A stretch of 64,000 bases of DNA, taken from positions 372,001 to 436,000 of the forward strand of contig NZ_NUOT01000008.1 in NCBI RefSeq assembly GCF_002584535.1. The letters run 5' to 3'. Below, piece by piece: positions 29,588-37,844 of this stretch. Numbering within the stretch: the stretch's first letter is position 1; each line of letters opens with the position of its first letter. The stretch comes from Bacillus cereus. Its GTDB lineage: Bacteria; Bacillota; Bacilli; Bacillales; Bacillaceae_G. The notes beneath the pieces were generated by a model that ran no database searches, was not told the DNA's origin, and saw only the letters and a list, made by a program, of their open reading frames with translations. The position numbers and the translations under genes are program-made.

Positions 29588-29839
29588 ATGAAAGAAGTAT
29601 TTCGTTTACAAACTGATTTTTCATCTTCATTTGATCGCTGGGTAAGTTCTTTCGTTTCTGATCACCCGGCACAATTACAGTGGACGACTTTAAAAGAATT
29701 AATCCATGAGTACACAACATTGCACACAAATCAAACGTTACCGAAATATATTTCTTCTTCTATCACATATTATGCACAACGTATTTCAACAACAAACAAT
29801 TCAGAGATCGTAATTTATGAAAATTCTACCATCTCATAA
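29588..29839 (+). CDS. Hypothetical 83-residue protein
   Basis: A short soluble protein (MKEVFRLQTDFSSSFDRWVS start) with no signal or membrane segment and no family I recognise. A good ribosome site (AAAGGGAG) precedes the ATG, and a terminator-like hairpin follows within 90 bases, which favours a real gene. It is divergent from rnz and follows the inverted repeat at 29505-29540. A repeat fragment lies directly after its stop. Confidence 0.65.
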   Translation: MKEVFRLQTDFSSSFDRWVSSFVSDHPAQLQWTTLKELIHEYTTLHTNQTLPKYISSSITYYAQRISTTNNSEIVIYENSTIS

Positions 29840-29843
29840 TCTA

Positions 29844-29876
29844 TAAAGTGAAACTTTAATGAGTGGCGTTTTACTA
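29844..29876. repeat. Short dispersed repeat, copy 1
   Basis: ATAAAGTGAAACTTTAATGAG and the following TGGCGTTTTACT resemble the sequence at 41360-41392 (AAAGTAAAACTTTAATCAG, TGGAGTTTTTCT). The core AAAGTGAAACTTT is itself a short dyad. It may be a fragment of a B. cereus-group bcr-like element. Confidence 0.5.
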
Positions 29877-29900
29877 TCCGCAAATAGCAACACAAAAATA

Positions 29901-29928
29901 AAAAGCATCGATTCTCGATGCCTTTTTT
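29901..29928 (+). terminator. Terminator after the 83-residue gene
   Basis: GCATCGA and TCGATGC pair around TTC and are followed by CTTTTTT. The AAAA on the other side might also serve the minus-strand gene at 29952. Confidence 0.85.
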
Positions 29929-29951
29929 ATTTCAAAAATATACAAATCTCA

Positions 29952-30386
29952 TTACTTTAACATATACTCTTTAGTTATATCATAGAAGGATATAACATTC
30001 TCTTCTGATCCATTTACCAATCGTTTATATACTTTATCAATGGGAAACACTTTCCACTCTCCTACTTGTAAATGTAAAACCTCTTCATTATCAAAGACTG
30101 GTTCTTGAAGCCACTCTGCCTCTTGTCCTAAATGCCTTTTTAGAACTTCGCCTAAATAACTCCCCCAAATTAAAGCCATCGAATACATTTGATTTTCTGT
30201 CGGTATATCTTCTTCATCCCCAATTGCTTTCTTATCCCGTAAATCGTTCGCATAATAATCTAAAATCTCTTCCAATTCTTTGATATCCTCCTCGGAATAA
30301 TTAAAAGTTTTGTCAAAGGCTTTTAATTATTCAATAGCCACATTACAAAGTTCTTGTACCCTATAGCTCAGATTACTTTGCTCCAT
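29952..30386 (-). pseudogene. Hypothetical gene interrupted by an in-frame stop
   Basis: From the ATG at 30386 (behind GGGGGGAAGGG) the frame runs MEQSNLSYRVQELCNVAIE, then TAA at 30327-30329 (codon 20). It continues with LKAFDKTFNYSEEDI to a stop at 29952. One base change (CAA to TAA) would explain it. The downstream 107-residue part could restart at TTG 30275, which has GAGGAGGAT about 15 bases upstream. The C-terminal pattern (GSYLGEVLKRHLG, EWKVFPIDKVYKRLVNG) recalls DUF3806-type domains, but that link is weak. Confidence 0.7.
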
Positions 30387-30497
30387 GCCCTTCCCCCCAA
30401 ACTTATTTGATAAAAATTATATCATCCTATTTCACTATGCATAATAAATGTACAACTGGTCATTTTAAGAACGTAGTATAATGAAGGAGGGTTATCA

Positions 30498-31022
30498 TTG
30501 AAAAATGTAAAGATGCTTACAATCTGTTTTTTAGCAGCTATTTCGCTATTTGGATGTGCAGGAAAGCAAAAGGAGAAAGCATTGGATACTCGCGAAAACA
30601 ATGACGTACGCAATGTTAGATACGAAGGAACCAACACTGACCTTCAAAGGGTACGAAATGATACGAACGGTATCACGAACAATGAAACACGACTACACGT
30701 AGCCAATAAAGCAGCTGACCGGATTGTTGAATTAGCAGAAGTGGACAACGCAACTGTAGTCGTCACAAACAAAAATGCCTATGTTGCAGTCGTTTTACGT
30801 GACAACGTAAAAGGTGATGTCACAAAGCAATTAGAGAACAAAATTGCTGACCAAGTAAGAGCTACAGATCCAGATATCCGCAATGTATTTGTATCATCAA
30901 ATCCTGATTTTGCAGATCGCATGAGAGACTATGCGGACAAAATCAACCAGGGTAAACCAGTATCAGGACTATTTGAAGAATTTACTGAAACCGTTCGAAG
31001 AGTATTCCCTAATCCTCGATAA
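30498..31022 (+). CDS. YhcN/YlaJ-family sporulation lipoprotein
   Basis: The 174-residue protein has a lipoprotein signal with lipobox LFGC (Cys near residue 20). A YhcN/YlaJ domain follows (about 65-165: HVANKAADRIVELAEV, AVVLRDNVKGDVTKQLENKI, VRATDPDIRNVFVSSNPDF). Members are spore or germination-related membrane lipoproteins. The start is TTG at 30498 with AAGGAGGG eight to nine bases upstream; no ATG fits. Confidence 0.88.
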   Translation: MKNVKMLTICFLAAISLFGCAGKQKEKALDTRENNDVRNVRYEGTNTDLQRVRNDTNGITNNETRLHVANKAADRIVELAEVDNATVVVTNKNAYVAVVLRDNVKGDVTKQLENKIADQVRATDPDIRNVFVSSNPDFADRMRDYADKINQGKPVSGLFEEFTETVRRVFPNPR

Positions 31023-31034
31023 TAAATCAAGTAG

Positions 31035-31102
31035 CCTTAATTGAAGAAGTAGTAAGCCGAATACTTTTGAAATCTAGACTGGCCGCTACTTTATTCAATT
31101 AA
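31035..31102 (+). repeat. Long imperfect inverted repeat after the yhcN-like gene
   Basis: CTTAATTGAA (31035-31044) plus AGTAG (31047-31051) pair with CTACT (31085-31089) plus TTCAATTAAG (31093-31102) around a 33-base loop. It lies between the yhcN-like stop and the shared terminator. It is not a simple terminator because no T-run follows. Confidence 0.55.
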
Positions 31103-31117
31103 GAAGCTATTTAAACA

Positions 31118-31155
31118 TAAAAGGTGTCATGATATGAAATTGTCATGACACCTTT
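31118..31155. terminator. Bidirectional terminator between yhcN-like gene and dinB
   Basis: AAAAGGTGTCATGA pairs with TCATGACACCTTTT around TATGAAATTG-type loop bases. It overlaps the dinB stop. Confidence 0.88.
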
Positions 31156-32393
31156 TACATAAATTTATTTTCTAATTTCTGCTGAAAAGATTTTTCCTGC
31201 TTTCGAAATAACTGACTTCCTCTTTGCAAAATAGGAGCTCCATATTTATCATTGATCTGGTCAATTACAGCTAATATTGGCTCTTCTTTCGCATCTTCTT
31301 CAAATGAAAATAAATCCAGTTGCTTGATTGATTCTGTCTTCCACTCTAGTTCAGTAGCTGTAACACCAAGCAACCTAATCGGATCTCCATCCCAATGTTG
31401 TTTCCACAAACGTGAAGAAGCTTGAAAGATATCGCGTTCTTCCCAAATTGCATTTTTTAATTGTTTACTCCGTGTTACTGTACGCCGATCATAATATTTA
31501 ATCGTAATTTGGATGTTATAACTGACAAGCGTACGTTTTTGTAGCCTTTTACTAACTGATTTCGCTAAGCACTCTAACATATCAAGCAATTCCTTCTCTT
31601 CATCCATATCCTTTGAAAATGTCTTTGAATTCCCAACACTTTTATGTTGTCCCATTTGATTCGGATCAACTTCTCTATCATCCATACCTTTTGCCCTTTT
31701 TTGTAAATCCACACCATGCTTTCCTATTTTGGCGCGAATGATATGTTCTTCCTCATGTGCTAACTGTTCAATTGTATATATATGGATCTCTTTCAATTTC
31801 TCTGCTGTTTTCTCACCAATTCCATGCATCGCTTCAACAGGAAGCGGCCACAGTAACTCCTGAATATCTCGTTTACGAAACACAGTAATACCGAGCGGCT
31901 TTTCCATGTCCGACGCAGTCTTTGCAAGAAAAAGGTTTGGGGCAATCCCAATGCTACATGGCAAATGCAACTCCGTTAATAACGCCTGTTGAATCATTCG
32001 AGCGATATCAATGGGGGAACCTAATCCATAACAATCTGTTATATCTAAGTATCCTTCATCTATAGAAACAGGCTGTATCTTCTCAGTAAAACGTGATAGA
32101 ATTTGAAACATTTCAAATGATGCCTCACGATATAATTTAAAATTTGGATGCTTCACAATTAAATCTGGACATAATCGTTTTGCTTCCCAAAGGGGCATTG
32201 TTGTTCGTATTCCGTATTCTCTCGCTTCATAACTACATGTTATAATAATTCCTTTTCGCTCTTTTTCATTTCCGGCAATTGCTAGTGGTTTACCTTCTAA
32301 CGATGGGTCATGCGCAATTTCAACTGATGCAAAAAAACAATTCATATCAACGTGTAAGATGACACGACCGTTTTTGGGATACATTTCTCTCAT
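31155..32393 (-). CDS. dinB: DNA polymerase IV (Y-family)
   Basis: An error-prone translesion polymerase of 412 residues. It starts REMYPKNGRVILHVDMNCFF with the first metal Asp in HVDMNCFFASVE and the second acidic pair in SIDEGYLDIT. Palm, fingers, thumb (PVEAMHGIGEKTAEKLKE helix-hairpin-helix) and a C-terminal little-finger domain are present. ATG 32393 follows GGGGTGG and is preferred to a reading start at 32447. A LexA-like box lies just upstream. Confidence 0.95.
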   Translation of the reverse strand: MREMYPKNGRVILHVDMNCFFASVEIAHDPSLEGKPLAIAGNEKERKGIIITCSYEAREYGIRTTMPLWEAKRLCPDLIVKHPNFKLYREASFEMFQILSRFTEKIQPVSIDEGYLDITDCYGLGSPIDIARMIQQALLTELHLPCSIGIAPNLFLAKTASDMEKPLGITVFRKRDIQELLWPLPVEAMHGIGEKTAEKLKEIHIYTIEQLAHEEEHIIRAKIGKHGVDLQKRAKGMDDREVDPNQMGQHKSVGNSKTFSKDMDEEKELLDMLECLAKSVSKRLQKRTLVSYNIQITIKYYDRRTVTRSKQLKNAIWEERDIFQASSRLWKQHWDGDPIRLLGVTATELEWKTESIKQLDLFSFEEDAKEEPILAVIDQINDKYGAPILQRGSQLFRKQEKSFQQKLENKFM

Positions 32394-32410
32394 GTTTTCC
32401 ACCCCCTGAA

Positions 32411-32436
32411 GAACATTCGTTCCTAATTTTATTATA
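32411..32436 (-). promoter_or_regulatory. dinB promoter -10 and LexA (SOS) box
   Basis: GAACATTCGTTC (32411-32422) matches the GAAC-N4-GTTC core of the Gram-positive LexA/DinR box. It lies 18 bases before the dinB ATG. TATAAT on the minus strand (32431-32436) lies just upstream, so the box would cover the start-site region. No strong -35 was seen. Confidence 0.75.
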
Positions 32437-32521
32437 TCAAATTCCATGAAAACAGTGGAGCTTCTCCAACTACAAAAGCACGTTCGTTCCCATTCATATT
32501 TTTGATATACTTATATTAAAT

Positions 32522-32745
32522 ATGGATATTTTTTCACAAGAAGTGGCGTATATTACAAACTCAATTACACATTCCTTGTTATTATATTAATTATTGCTAT
32601 TAACTATTTACTACTGCAAATTTTCAATTTTTATATTACCTTTGCACTTTTCCCTCGCGCAGTAGGTGTAGTAACAAAGTATATACTCCCATGGATTTTT
32701 TCATTTAGATTCAATCGCCTTGTAAAAGCGATTGAATCTAAATGA
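32522..32745 (+). pseudogene. Possible frameshifted small membrane-protein gene
   Basis: One frame is open from 32509 to TGA at 32743-32745 and encodes a plausible small membrane protein (YTFLVIILIIAINYLLLQIF, then FALFPRAVGVVTKYILPWIF). It has no usable start codon. The nearest ATG (32522) is in another frame, and one extra T in the following T6 tract would join them. No ribosome site is seen. Either a decayed gene, a sequence error or chance. Confidence 0.35.
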
Positions 32746-32748
32746 AAA
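32698..32748. repeat. Perfect 21-bp inverted repeat
   Basis: The arms 32698-32718 and 32728-32748 are exact reverse complements (core ATTTAGATTCAATCGC) with a 9-base loop CTTGTAAAA. It directly adjoins the terminator at 32749-32780 but has no T-run of its own on either strand. Confidence 0.8.
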
Positions 32749-32786
32749 GGGCGTGTAAACCTATTGTGGTTTACACGCCCTTTTTT
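32745..32786. terminator. Terminator after the PepT-like gene
   Basis: GGGCGTGTAAACC and GGTTTACACGCCC pair around TATTGT. T-runs follow on plus (TTTTTT), and TTTTCATTT follows on minus. Confidence 0.88.
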
Positions 32787-32799
32787 CTTATGCTTACAA

Positions 32800-33918
32800 T
32801 TATTTCGCTACTTCCTCAATAATTGCCACAACTAATTCAGCTGTTTTTGCTAATTCTTCAACAGGAATTTTCTCGTTTGTTGTATGAATTTCCTCATAAC
32901 CAACTGCTAAGTTTACTGTTGGAATACCATGTCCAGCAATTACGTTTGCATCACTTCCGCCACCGCTTTGGTGAAGAGAAGGCGTACGACCAATTTTTTC
33001 AGCAGCACGTTTTGCAACTTCTACAACATGATCGCCATCGGCAAATTTAAATCCAGGGTACATAACTTTTACTTCAACATCCGCTTGACCGCCCATTTCT
33101 TTTGCAGTTGTTTCAAATGCTTCTTTCATTTTTGCAACTTGTTCTTGCATTTTTTCATCTACTAAAGAGCGAGCCTCTGCAAAGATTTGTACATGATCAC
33201 AAACAATATTTGTTTGTGTGCCACCTTCAAAGCGACCGATATTTGCAGTTGTTTCCGAATCAATACGACCTAGTGGCATTTTTGCAATTGCTTTTGCTGC
33301 AATCGTAATTGCAGATACACCTTTTTCTGGTGCTACGCCAGCGTGAGCTGTTTTCCCACGAATAATCGCATTTACTTTTGCTTGTGTTGGTGCTGCAACT
33401 ACGATTTCGCCAACTTTTCCATCGCTATCTAATGCATAACCATATTTTGCTGTAATACGGTCACGGTCCAATGCTTTCGCACCAACAAGACCAGATTCTT
33501 CACCAACTGTAATAATAAATTCAATTTTCCCATGGGAAATATTTTTTTCTTTTAAAACACGAATTGCCTCGAACATAGAAGCTAATCCCGCTTTATCATC
33601 TGATCCTAAAATTGTAGTACCATCTGATACGATATAACCATCTTTAATAGAAGGCTTAATTCCTTTACCAGGAACTACTGTATCCATATGAGAAGTGAAG
33701 TAAATTGTATCTACTCCTTCTTTCGTCGCTGGTAAAGTACAAATTAAATTTCCAGCTCCATGTCCAGTCACACCCATTGTGTCATCTTCAAATACTTCAA
33801 CACCTAAAGCAGTAAATTTTTTTGTTAACACTTTACAAATTTCTGCTTCATATTTTGTTTCAGAATCTACTTGAACAAGTTCCATAAATTCATTTACTAA
33901 ACGTTCTTGATTAATCAT
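32800..33918 (-). CDS. M20-family peptidase, PepT-like (YqjE type)
   Basis: A 372-residue zinc peptidase probably cleaving di- or tripeptides. Metal-site segments are YFTSHMDTVVPG, LGSDDKAGLASM, TVGEESGLVGAKAL and YALDSDG; SGGGSDANV and HTTNEKIPVEEL lie near the C-terminus. A dimerisation domain fills about residues 180-290. ATG 33918 follows AGGAGGCG, and the long upstream extension has no support. The resemblance is to the YqjE/PepT-like subgroup; true PepT is usually longer (about 410). Confidence 0.88.
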   Translation of the reverse strand: MINQERLVNEFMELVQVDSETKYEAEICKVLTKKFTALGVEVFEDDTMGVTGHGAGNLICTLPATKEGVDTIYFTSHMDTVVPGKGIKPSIKDGYIVSDGTTILGSDDKAGLASMFEAIRVLKEKNISHGKIEFIITVGEESGLVGAKALDRDRITAKYGYALDSDGKVGEIVVAAPTQAKVNAIIRGKTAHAGVAPEKGVSAITIAAKAIAKMPLGRIDSETTANIGRFEGGTQTNIVCDHVQIFAEARSLVDEKMQEQVAKMKEAFETTAKEMGGQADVEVKVMYPGFKFADGDHVVEVAKRAAEKIGRTPSLHQSGGGSDANVIAGHGIPTVNLAVGYEEIHTTNEKIPVEELAKTAELVVAIIEEVAK

Positions 33919-33999
33919 GAGAATGCGCCTCCTGCATTGCATTATGTATGTAACAAGGTTAATTATAACAGAATTTCGCAAAAGTTTCGAAAGACACGA

Positions 34000-34038
34000 A
34001 AAAAATAGATGGTTCACACATCTAGATAACCATCTATT
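34000..34038 (-). terminator. Terminator after the acetyltransferase gene
   Basis: AATAGATGGTT pairs with AACCATCTATT; the minus strand continues TTTTTTTCG. Confidence 0.85.
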
Positions 34039-34581
34039 CTACTCATTTAACAATACCCAGCGCATATGATCTTCCCACACCCCATTCACCATTAACATTT
34101 TCCGCGACACTCCTTCATATTGAAAACCAATCTTCGTTACAACTTGAATAGATGCTAAATTACGCGGCATAATCGGGGCTTCAATACGGTGTAAGTGAAA
34201 TTCTTGAAAAGCAACATCAATTGCTTTTCTAAGCGCTTCTGTTGTATATCCTTTATTCAATTCATCTTTATCTAACTTATAGCCTAGAACGCAAGATTGA
34301 TAAATCCCTCTCACAATTAAATTGAAAGAAATACATCCTATAATATTCGTATTATCTCCATTCTTAAAAATCCATAATCGAATCGTTTTTCCTTCATTAA
34401 ACTCTTTTTTATCTTTTTGCAATCGTTTTTTTTGATAGTCTAGTGTAAAAAAATCATCTGGTCGATATTCTTCCCACGCCTTTAAAAACTCACGATTTTT
34501 GTCGTAATATTGAAGAACTTGCTCTGCATACGACTCATCGATTTCTCTTAATTGTAAACGTTCTGTTTCATATATTTTCAT
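34039..34581 (-). CDS. GNAT-family N-acetyltransferase (RimJ/RimL-like)
   Basis: A 180-residue acetyltransferase beginning MKIYETERLQLREI. The fold elements are visible: GCISFNLIVRGIYQSCVLGY, LDKDELNKGYTTEALRKAID (acetyl-CoA binding) and HRIEAPIMPRNLASIQV with GFQYEG. It resembles the RimJ/RimL subgroup that acetylates protein N-termini or antibiotics, but the target is unknown. GGAG precedes two adjacent ATGs; I took the second (34581). Confidence 0.85.
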   Translation of the reverse strand: MKIYETERLQLREIDESYAEQVLQYYDKNREFLKAWEEYRPDDFFTLDYQKKRLQKDKKEFNEGKTIRLWIFKNGDNTNIIGCISFNLIVRGIYQSCVLGYKLDKDELNKGYTTEALRKAIDVAFQEFHLHRIEAPIMPRNLASIQVVTKIGFQYEGVSRKMLMVNGVWEDHMRWVLLNE

Positions 34582-34783
34582 CATCGTATCTCCATTCTTC
34601 ATCTAGTAAAACTTTTTAAAGGCACCGAAAAACCTTGTGTCCCATCCTTCTATATTCTCTATGTATTCTATATTTTCCTGTTATATTTTAGATACACTTC
34701 TCGAATTTTGTCTTCTTTATACTCTTGTCCATGTTTTCATTTCTCGATACAATAAAATTGTAATGATTGCAAGGAGGACCAGT

Positions 34784-34876
34784 ATGAATAAAAAAGCACA
34801 AAAAATTATGATATACGTTATGCTAATTTCAATGCTTGTAACAACATTACTCACTGGAGCTAGTATGTTTTGGTAA
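34784..34876 (+). CDS. prli42: Stressosome-associated miniprotein Prli42
   Basis: A 30-residue membrane miniprotein, MNKKAQKIMIYVMLISMLV and then TTLLTGASMFW. This closely matches Prli42, described in Listeria and conserved across Firmicutes, which anchors the stressosome to the membrane. One transmembrane helix follows a basic N-terminus. AAGGAGG lies eight bases before the ATG and a small hairpin follows. Confidence 0.88.
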   Translation: MNKKAQKIMIYVMLISMLVTTLLTGASMFW

Positions 34877-34879
34877 AGA

Positions 34880-34904
34880 GGGCGATAGATTTCGTCCTTT
34901 TTTT
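34880..34904 (+). terminator. Terminator after prli42
   Basis: GGGCGA and TCGTCC pair (one G-U) around TAGATT and are followed by TTTTTTT, directly after the stop. Confidence 0.75.
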
Positions 34905-34909
34905 ACACA

Positions 34910-34952
34910 AACAGGCTGCTTATTCTTCTAGATAGAAAATAAGCAGCCTGTT
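34910..34952 (-). terminator. Hairpin after the 79-residue membrane gene
   Basis: AACAGGCTGCTTATT pairs with AATAAGCAGCCTGTT around 13 bases. The T-run on the minus strand is short (TTTGTGT), so terminator strength is uncertain. Confidence 0.65.
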
Positions 34953-34980
34953 CAATCACAATGATTTTAATGAATAATAT

Positions 34981-35220
34981 TTATTTCATGATTAGCACAA
35001 TCGCGACAATACTGAATGAAAAGGCCATCACAAGTGCCATAACAAAACTCGTATAATGTTTCTGCTGAAACGCTCCAATTACAAATGTCAAATTAAGGAA
35101 CACCATAAAAACAATAGATACAAGAAAAGAACATACATTAAAAGTTGCCAATATGAAAGTAACAACGAATAGAAAGCCAATAAAAAATTGCATATAGGAA
35201 AGCTTTGGATTCAAATACAT
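34981..35220 (-). CDS. Small membrane protein, unknown
   Basis: A 79-residue protein with two or three predicted membrane helices (FFIGFLFVVTFILATF, FLVSIVFMVFLNLTFVIG, ALVMAFSFSIVAIVLIM). AAGGAGTTGCTTGT precedes the ATG. It recalls small B. cereus-group membrane families such as DUF3894, but I cannot confirm the family. Function unknown. Confidence 0.75.
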   Translation of the reverse strand: MYLNPKLSYMQFFIGFLFVVTFILATFNVCSFLVSIVFMVFLNLTFVIGAFQQKHYTSFVMALVMAFSFSIVAIVLIMK

Positions 35221-35293
35221 ACAAGCAACTCCTTTTCCTATTATCTTTGTATATTCTCATTAACTCATGGTTATGTACACATGTCAAGACAAC

Positions 35294-35845
35294 CTAGTCA
35301 GAAAGAAAAAGCCAACTTGTATGGTTGACCTTTTCATAAGCAATAGCCCCTTTTTCTTTTGCGAGCTTCTGAAACGGCTTATTCGTTTTTACAATCCACA
35401 CCTTTGTTCCAATCGGAATACGATCAAATAAATATTCCACATCTTGTTTTTTCATCCTTATACACCCTTGTGAAATATATTTCCCGATTGAACTTGGCTG
35501 ATTTGTACCGTGAATACCATATTTACTCCCATCAGTACCTCGTGCATTAAACCCCATCCACCTAGACCCAAGTGGATTTTTGGGTGAACCACCAGGGATA
35601 TCCTTCGCAATATAATAAGGATTTTTTGCCTTCATTACAATATCAAAAGTCCCCTCTGGTGTTAACTCGTTTGTTTTTCCAGTCGCTACAGGAAAAACTT
35701 TTTGAATTTTACCATCATCAATATAAGCAAGCTTATTCGTCTGCTTATTTACAATAATAAATGGATCTCCAGCACGCGGATTATCTCCAAGAGGCCAAAT
35801 TGGTGAAAGAGAAAAACATAGTAGCAAGGATAGAAAATACGGCAT
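35294..35845 (-). CDS. L,D-transpeptidase (YkuD family)
   Basis: A 183-residue secreted enzyme with an N-terminal signal segment (residues 1-20) and a YkuD domain (about 27-153). The catalytic motif is GIHGTNQPSSIGKYISQGCIRM, with His and the nucleophile Cys. Such enzymes make 3-3 cross-links or anchor proteins in peptidoglycan; several in Bacillus are sporulation-linked. No LysM domain is present. GAGGGAAGGAATGAATC precedes the ATG. Confidence 0.92.
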   Translation of the reverse strand: MPYFLSLLLCFSLSPIWPLGDNPRAGDPFIIVNKQTNKLAYIDDGKIQKVFPVATGKTNELTPEGTFDIVMKAKNPYYIAKDIPGGSPKNPLGSRWMGFNARGTDGSKYGIHGTNQPSSIGKYISQGCIRMKKQDVEYLFDRIPIGTKVWIVKTNKPFQKLAKEKGAIAYEKVNHTSWLFLSD

Positions 35846-35861
35846 GATTCATTCCTTCCCT

Positions 35862-36830
35862 CTATATAAGTTCTTTCACATTATCCTTCCCTTTAAACCT
35901 ACTTTTAATGAGTAAATATTGCTCCATTTCATAAACAAGTTGAACAAGCTTCGCACGCATTTCAAATTCTTCACGGGTCTCAGGAAGTGGCATTTCCCTA
36001 AAAATCTCTCGCATTTCTTGTAATTGTCTAAGTGAAATAAGCCCCGTACTTTCAGGACGAATTGAGTTCCCAACGTTTTCAATCATTTCCGCAATCATAT
36101 CTGATTGTTCATATGACCACGATAATGAGGCTGCAAGTGGCATAATCCGCTCCAAAATTTCAAATTGCTGCATACGCATATCAAAATATCGATAATAATA
36201 ATCATCTTCTCGCATAAATTGATTTTCAAGCTTTTTGAAAGACAGCTCTTTTGCTTGCTTCAAAATGTTCTCTGTTTCAATTAATTCTTTTCCAGACCAT
36301 GCGCTATCCCGATTTCGTAAATATACAGCCATCTCAAATAAAATCGTTTTAAAATTCCATTCTACTTTTTCTTGATAGCCTTTTAATTTTTTTTCTGCAC
36401 TTGGCATATACATATTTACTAACAAAGCCACACTAATCCCAATTGTTAAAACAGCTACTTCATTTCCAATCGCTGCCCATGTGATATGTTTTAATGAATA
36501 TAAATGCATAACAATAACTGAACTTGTAACAATTCCTTCTTGAATCTTAAACATAACAGCTGTCGGAATAAAAGTAAGAAGTAACAAACTAATTGCAAGC
36601 GGCGTATAACCGATTGTTTCAAAAATACAAAATGAGAATGCCATTGATAACAAACAGGCCAAAAATCGATGTAAAGAGACTTGAAGTGATTTCCACTTCG
36701 TATTTTGTACACACAAAATAACCAAAATCCCCGCAGAACTATAAAATTCCAACCCGAATAGCTGGGCAATAAAAACTGCTACACCTGTTCCAACTGCTGT
36801 TTTCACTGTACGATATCCAATTCTAAACAT
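35862..36830 (-). CDS. yqjA: Aromatic acid exporter family protein (YqjA-like, DUF939)
   Basis: A 322-residue membrane protein: N-terminal four to five helices (AVGTGVAVFIAQLFGLEFYS, SAGILVILCVQNTKWKSLQVSL) and a long cytoplasmic helical domain (about 150-322). The arrangement and TKWKSLQ region match the ArAE_1/DUF939 family of B. subtilis YqjA. Efflux of aromatic acids is a family-level guess. ATG 36830 is seven bases after AGGAGCAATGAT; the ATG at 36848 lies upstream of that site. Confidence 0.82.
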   Translation of the reverse strand: MFRIGYRTVKTAVGTGVAVFIAQLFGLEFYSSAGILVILCVQNTKWKSLQVSLHRFLACLLSMAFSFCIFETIGYTPLAISLLLLTFIPTAVMFKIQEGIVTSSVIVMHLYSLKHITWAAIGNEVAVLTIGISVALLVNMYMPSAEKKLKGYQEKVEWNFKTILFEMAVYLRNRDSAWSGKELIETENILKQAKELSFKKLENQFMREDDYYYRYFDMRMQQFEILERIMPLAASLSWSYEQSDMIAEMIENVGNSIRPESTGLISLRQLQEMREIFREMPLPETREEFEMRAKLVQLVYEMEQYLLIKSRFKGKDNVKELI

Positions 36831-37062
36831 ATCATTGCTCCTATACATTCATTCTAATTTCCCAGCATATAAGTCACGGCTATGAAAATAAAAAGGTCTC
36901 TCCACTCATTTTCTCCCTTTGTTTTCACGTGGCATGGGGATAAAAAAGCAATGACCGATTCTATGCAAGGGCTGACGCTCTCTTCTCCCTAAAAGAAAAG
37001 GTTTTATATTATTTTTTCAATCTGTATTTATATATATGTATACAGGTAGTTACAGTAAGTAT
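36831..37062. other. Intergenic region, nothing clear
   Basis: A roughly 230-base space between the YqjA-like gene and the artR terminator. Only very short open frames are present and no convincing structured RNA was seen. Confidence 0.4.
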
Positions 37063-37094
37063 AAAAAAAGGATGACAAACTGTCATCCTTTTCT
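37063..37094 (-). terminator. Terminator of the art operon
   Basis: AAAGGATGACA and TGTCATCCTTT pair around AAC; the minus strand continues with TTTTTTTAT. Confidence 0.85.
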
Positions 37095-37121
37095 CCTTAT
37101 TATTCACGTAACTTTTACATG

Positions 37122-37844
37122 TTACAATATTTTTTGTAAAAATTCTTGCGCCCGCTTGCTCTTTGGCTCTGTAAAAAACTGTTCTGGGTGTGTATCTTCA
37201 ACAAGTTTACCACCATCTAAAAAGAGCACACGATCAGCTACTTCTTTCGCAAAACCCATCTCATGTGTCACAATTGCCATCGTCATTCCAGTAGTCACTA
37301 AAGATTTCATTACTTCTAATACTTCCTTTACCATTTCAGGATCAAGTGCAGATGTTGGTTCATCAAATAGCATAACTTCTGGCTCCATTGCCAAAGCTCT
37401 GGCAATTGCAACACGCTGCTTTTGTCCGCCTGAAAGACGATTTGGATACGCGTCCTTTTTATCGAGCAACCCTACTTTTTCAAGAAGCTCCTTTGCCTTT
37501 TTCTCCGCTTCCTGTTTTGTCACTCCTTTTACATTTACTGGTGCATACGTAATATTTTCTAATACAGTCATATGAGGGAATAAGTGAAAATGTTGAAACA
37601 CCATACCAACATTTTCGCGAACATGCATAATATTCGTTTTTGGGTTAGTCACTTCGGCATTACCAATCCAAATGTTACCACTTGTAGGTGTTTCTAGTAT
37701 GTTCATACAACGTAAAAATGTTGATTTCCCCGATCCAGACGGTCCAACAATGGCAACAACTTCGCCTTTTTCAATTGTTGTTGTAATGCCTTTTAATACT
37801 TCATTTTGTCCAAATGATTTATGAAGGTTTTCAACTTTAATCAC
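37122..37844 (-). CDS. artR: Amino-acid (arginine) ABC transporter ATP-binding protein
   Basis: A 240-residue ABC ATPase: Walker [10 protein letters not shown] (about 34-42), Q-loop, signature [15 protein letters not shown], Walker [16 protein letters not shown] and the His switch VTHEM. Sequence type is the polar amino acid (HisP/GlnQ) class. GTG start at 37844 overlaps the artQ stop. Order binding protein-permease-ATPase and synteny match B. subtilis artPQR (yqiXYZ), so arginine is the likely substrate. Confidence 0.92.
   Translation of the reverse strand: MIKVENLHKSFGQNEVLKGITTTIEKGEVVAIVGPSGSGKSTFLRCMNILETPTSGNIWIGNAEVTNPKTNIMHVRENVGMVFQHFHLFPHMTVLENITYAPVNVKGVTKQEAEKKAKELLEKVGLLDKKDAYPNRLSGGQKQRVAIARALAMEPEVMLFDEPTSALDPEMVKEVLEVMKSLVTTGMTMAIVTHEMGFAKEVADRVLFLDGGKLVEDTHPEQFFTEPKSKRAQEFLQKIL

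Noticed and set aside
36901-36990. Possible very small peptide on the minus strand (MPRENKGRK)
   Set aside because: Nine codons, no ribosome site and no terminator; chance level.
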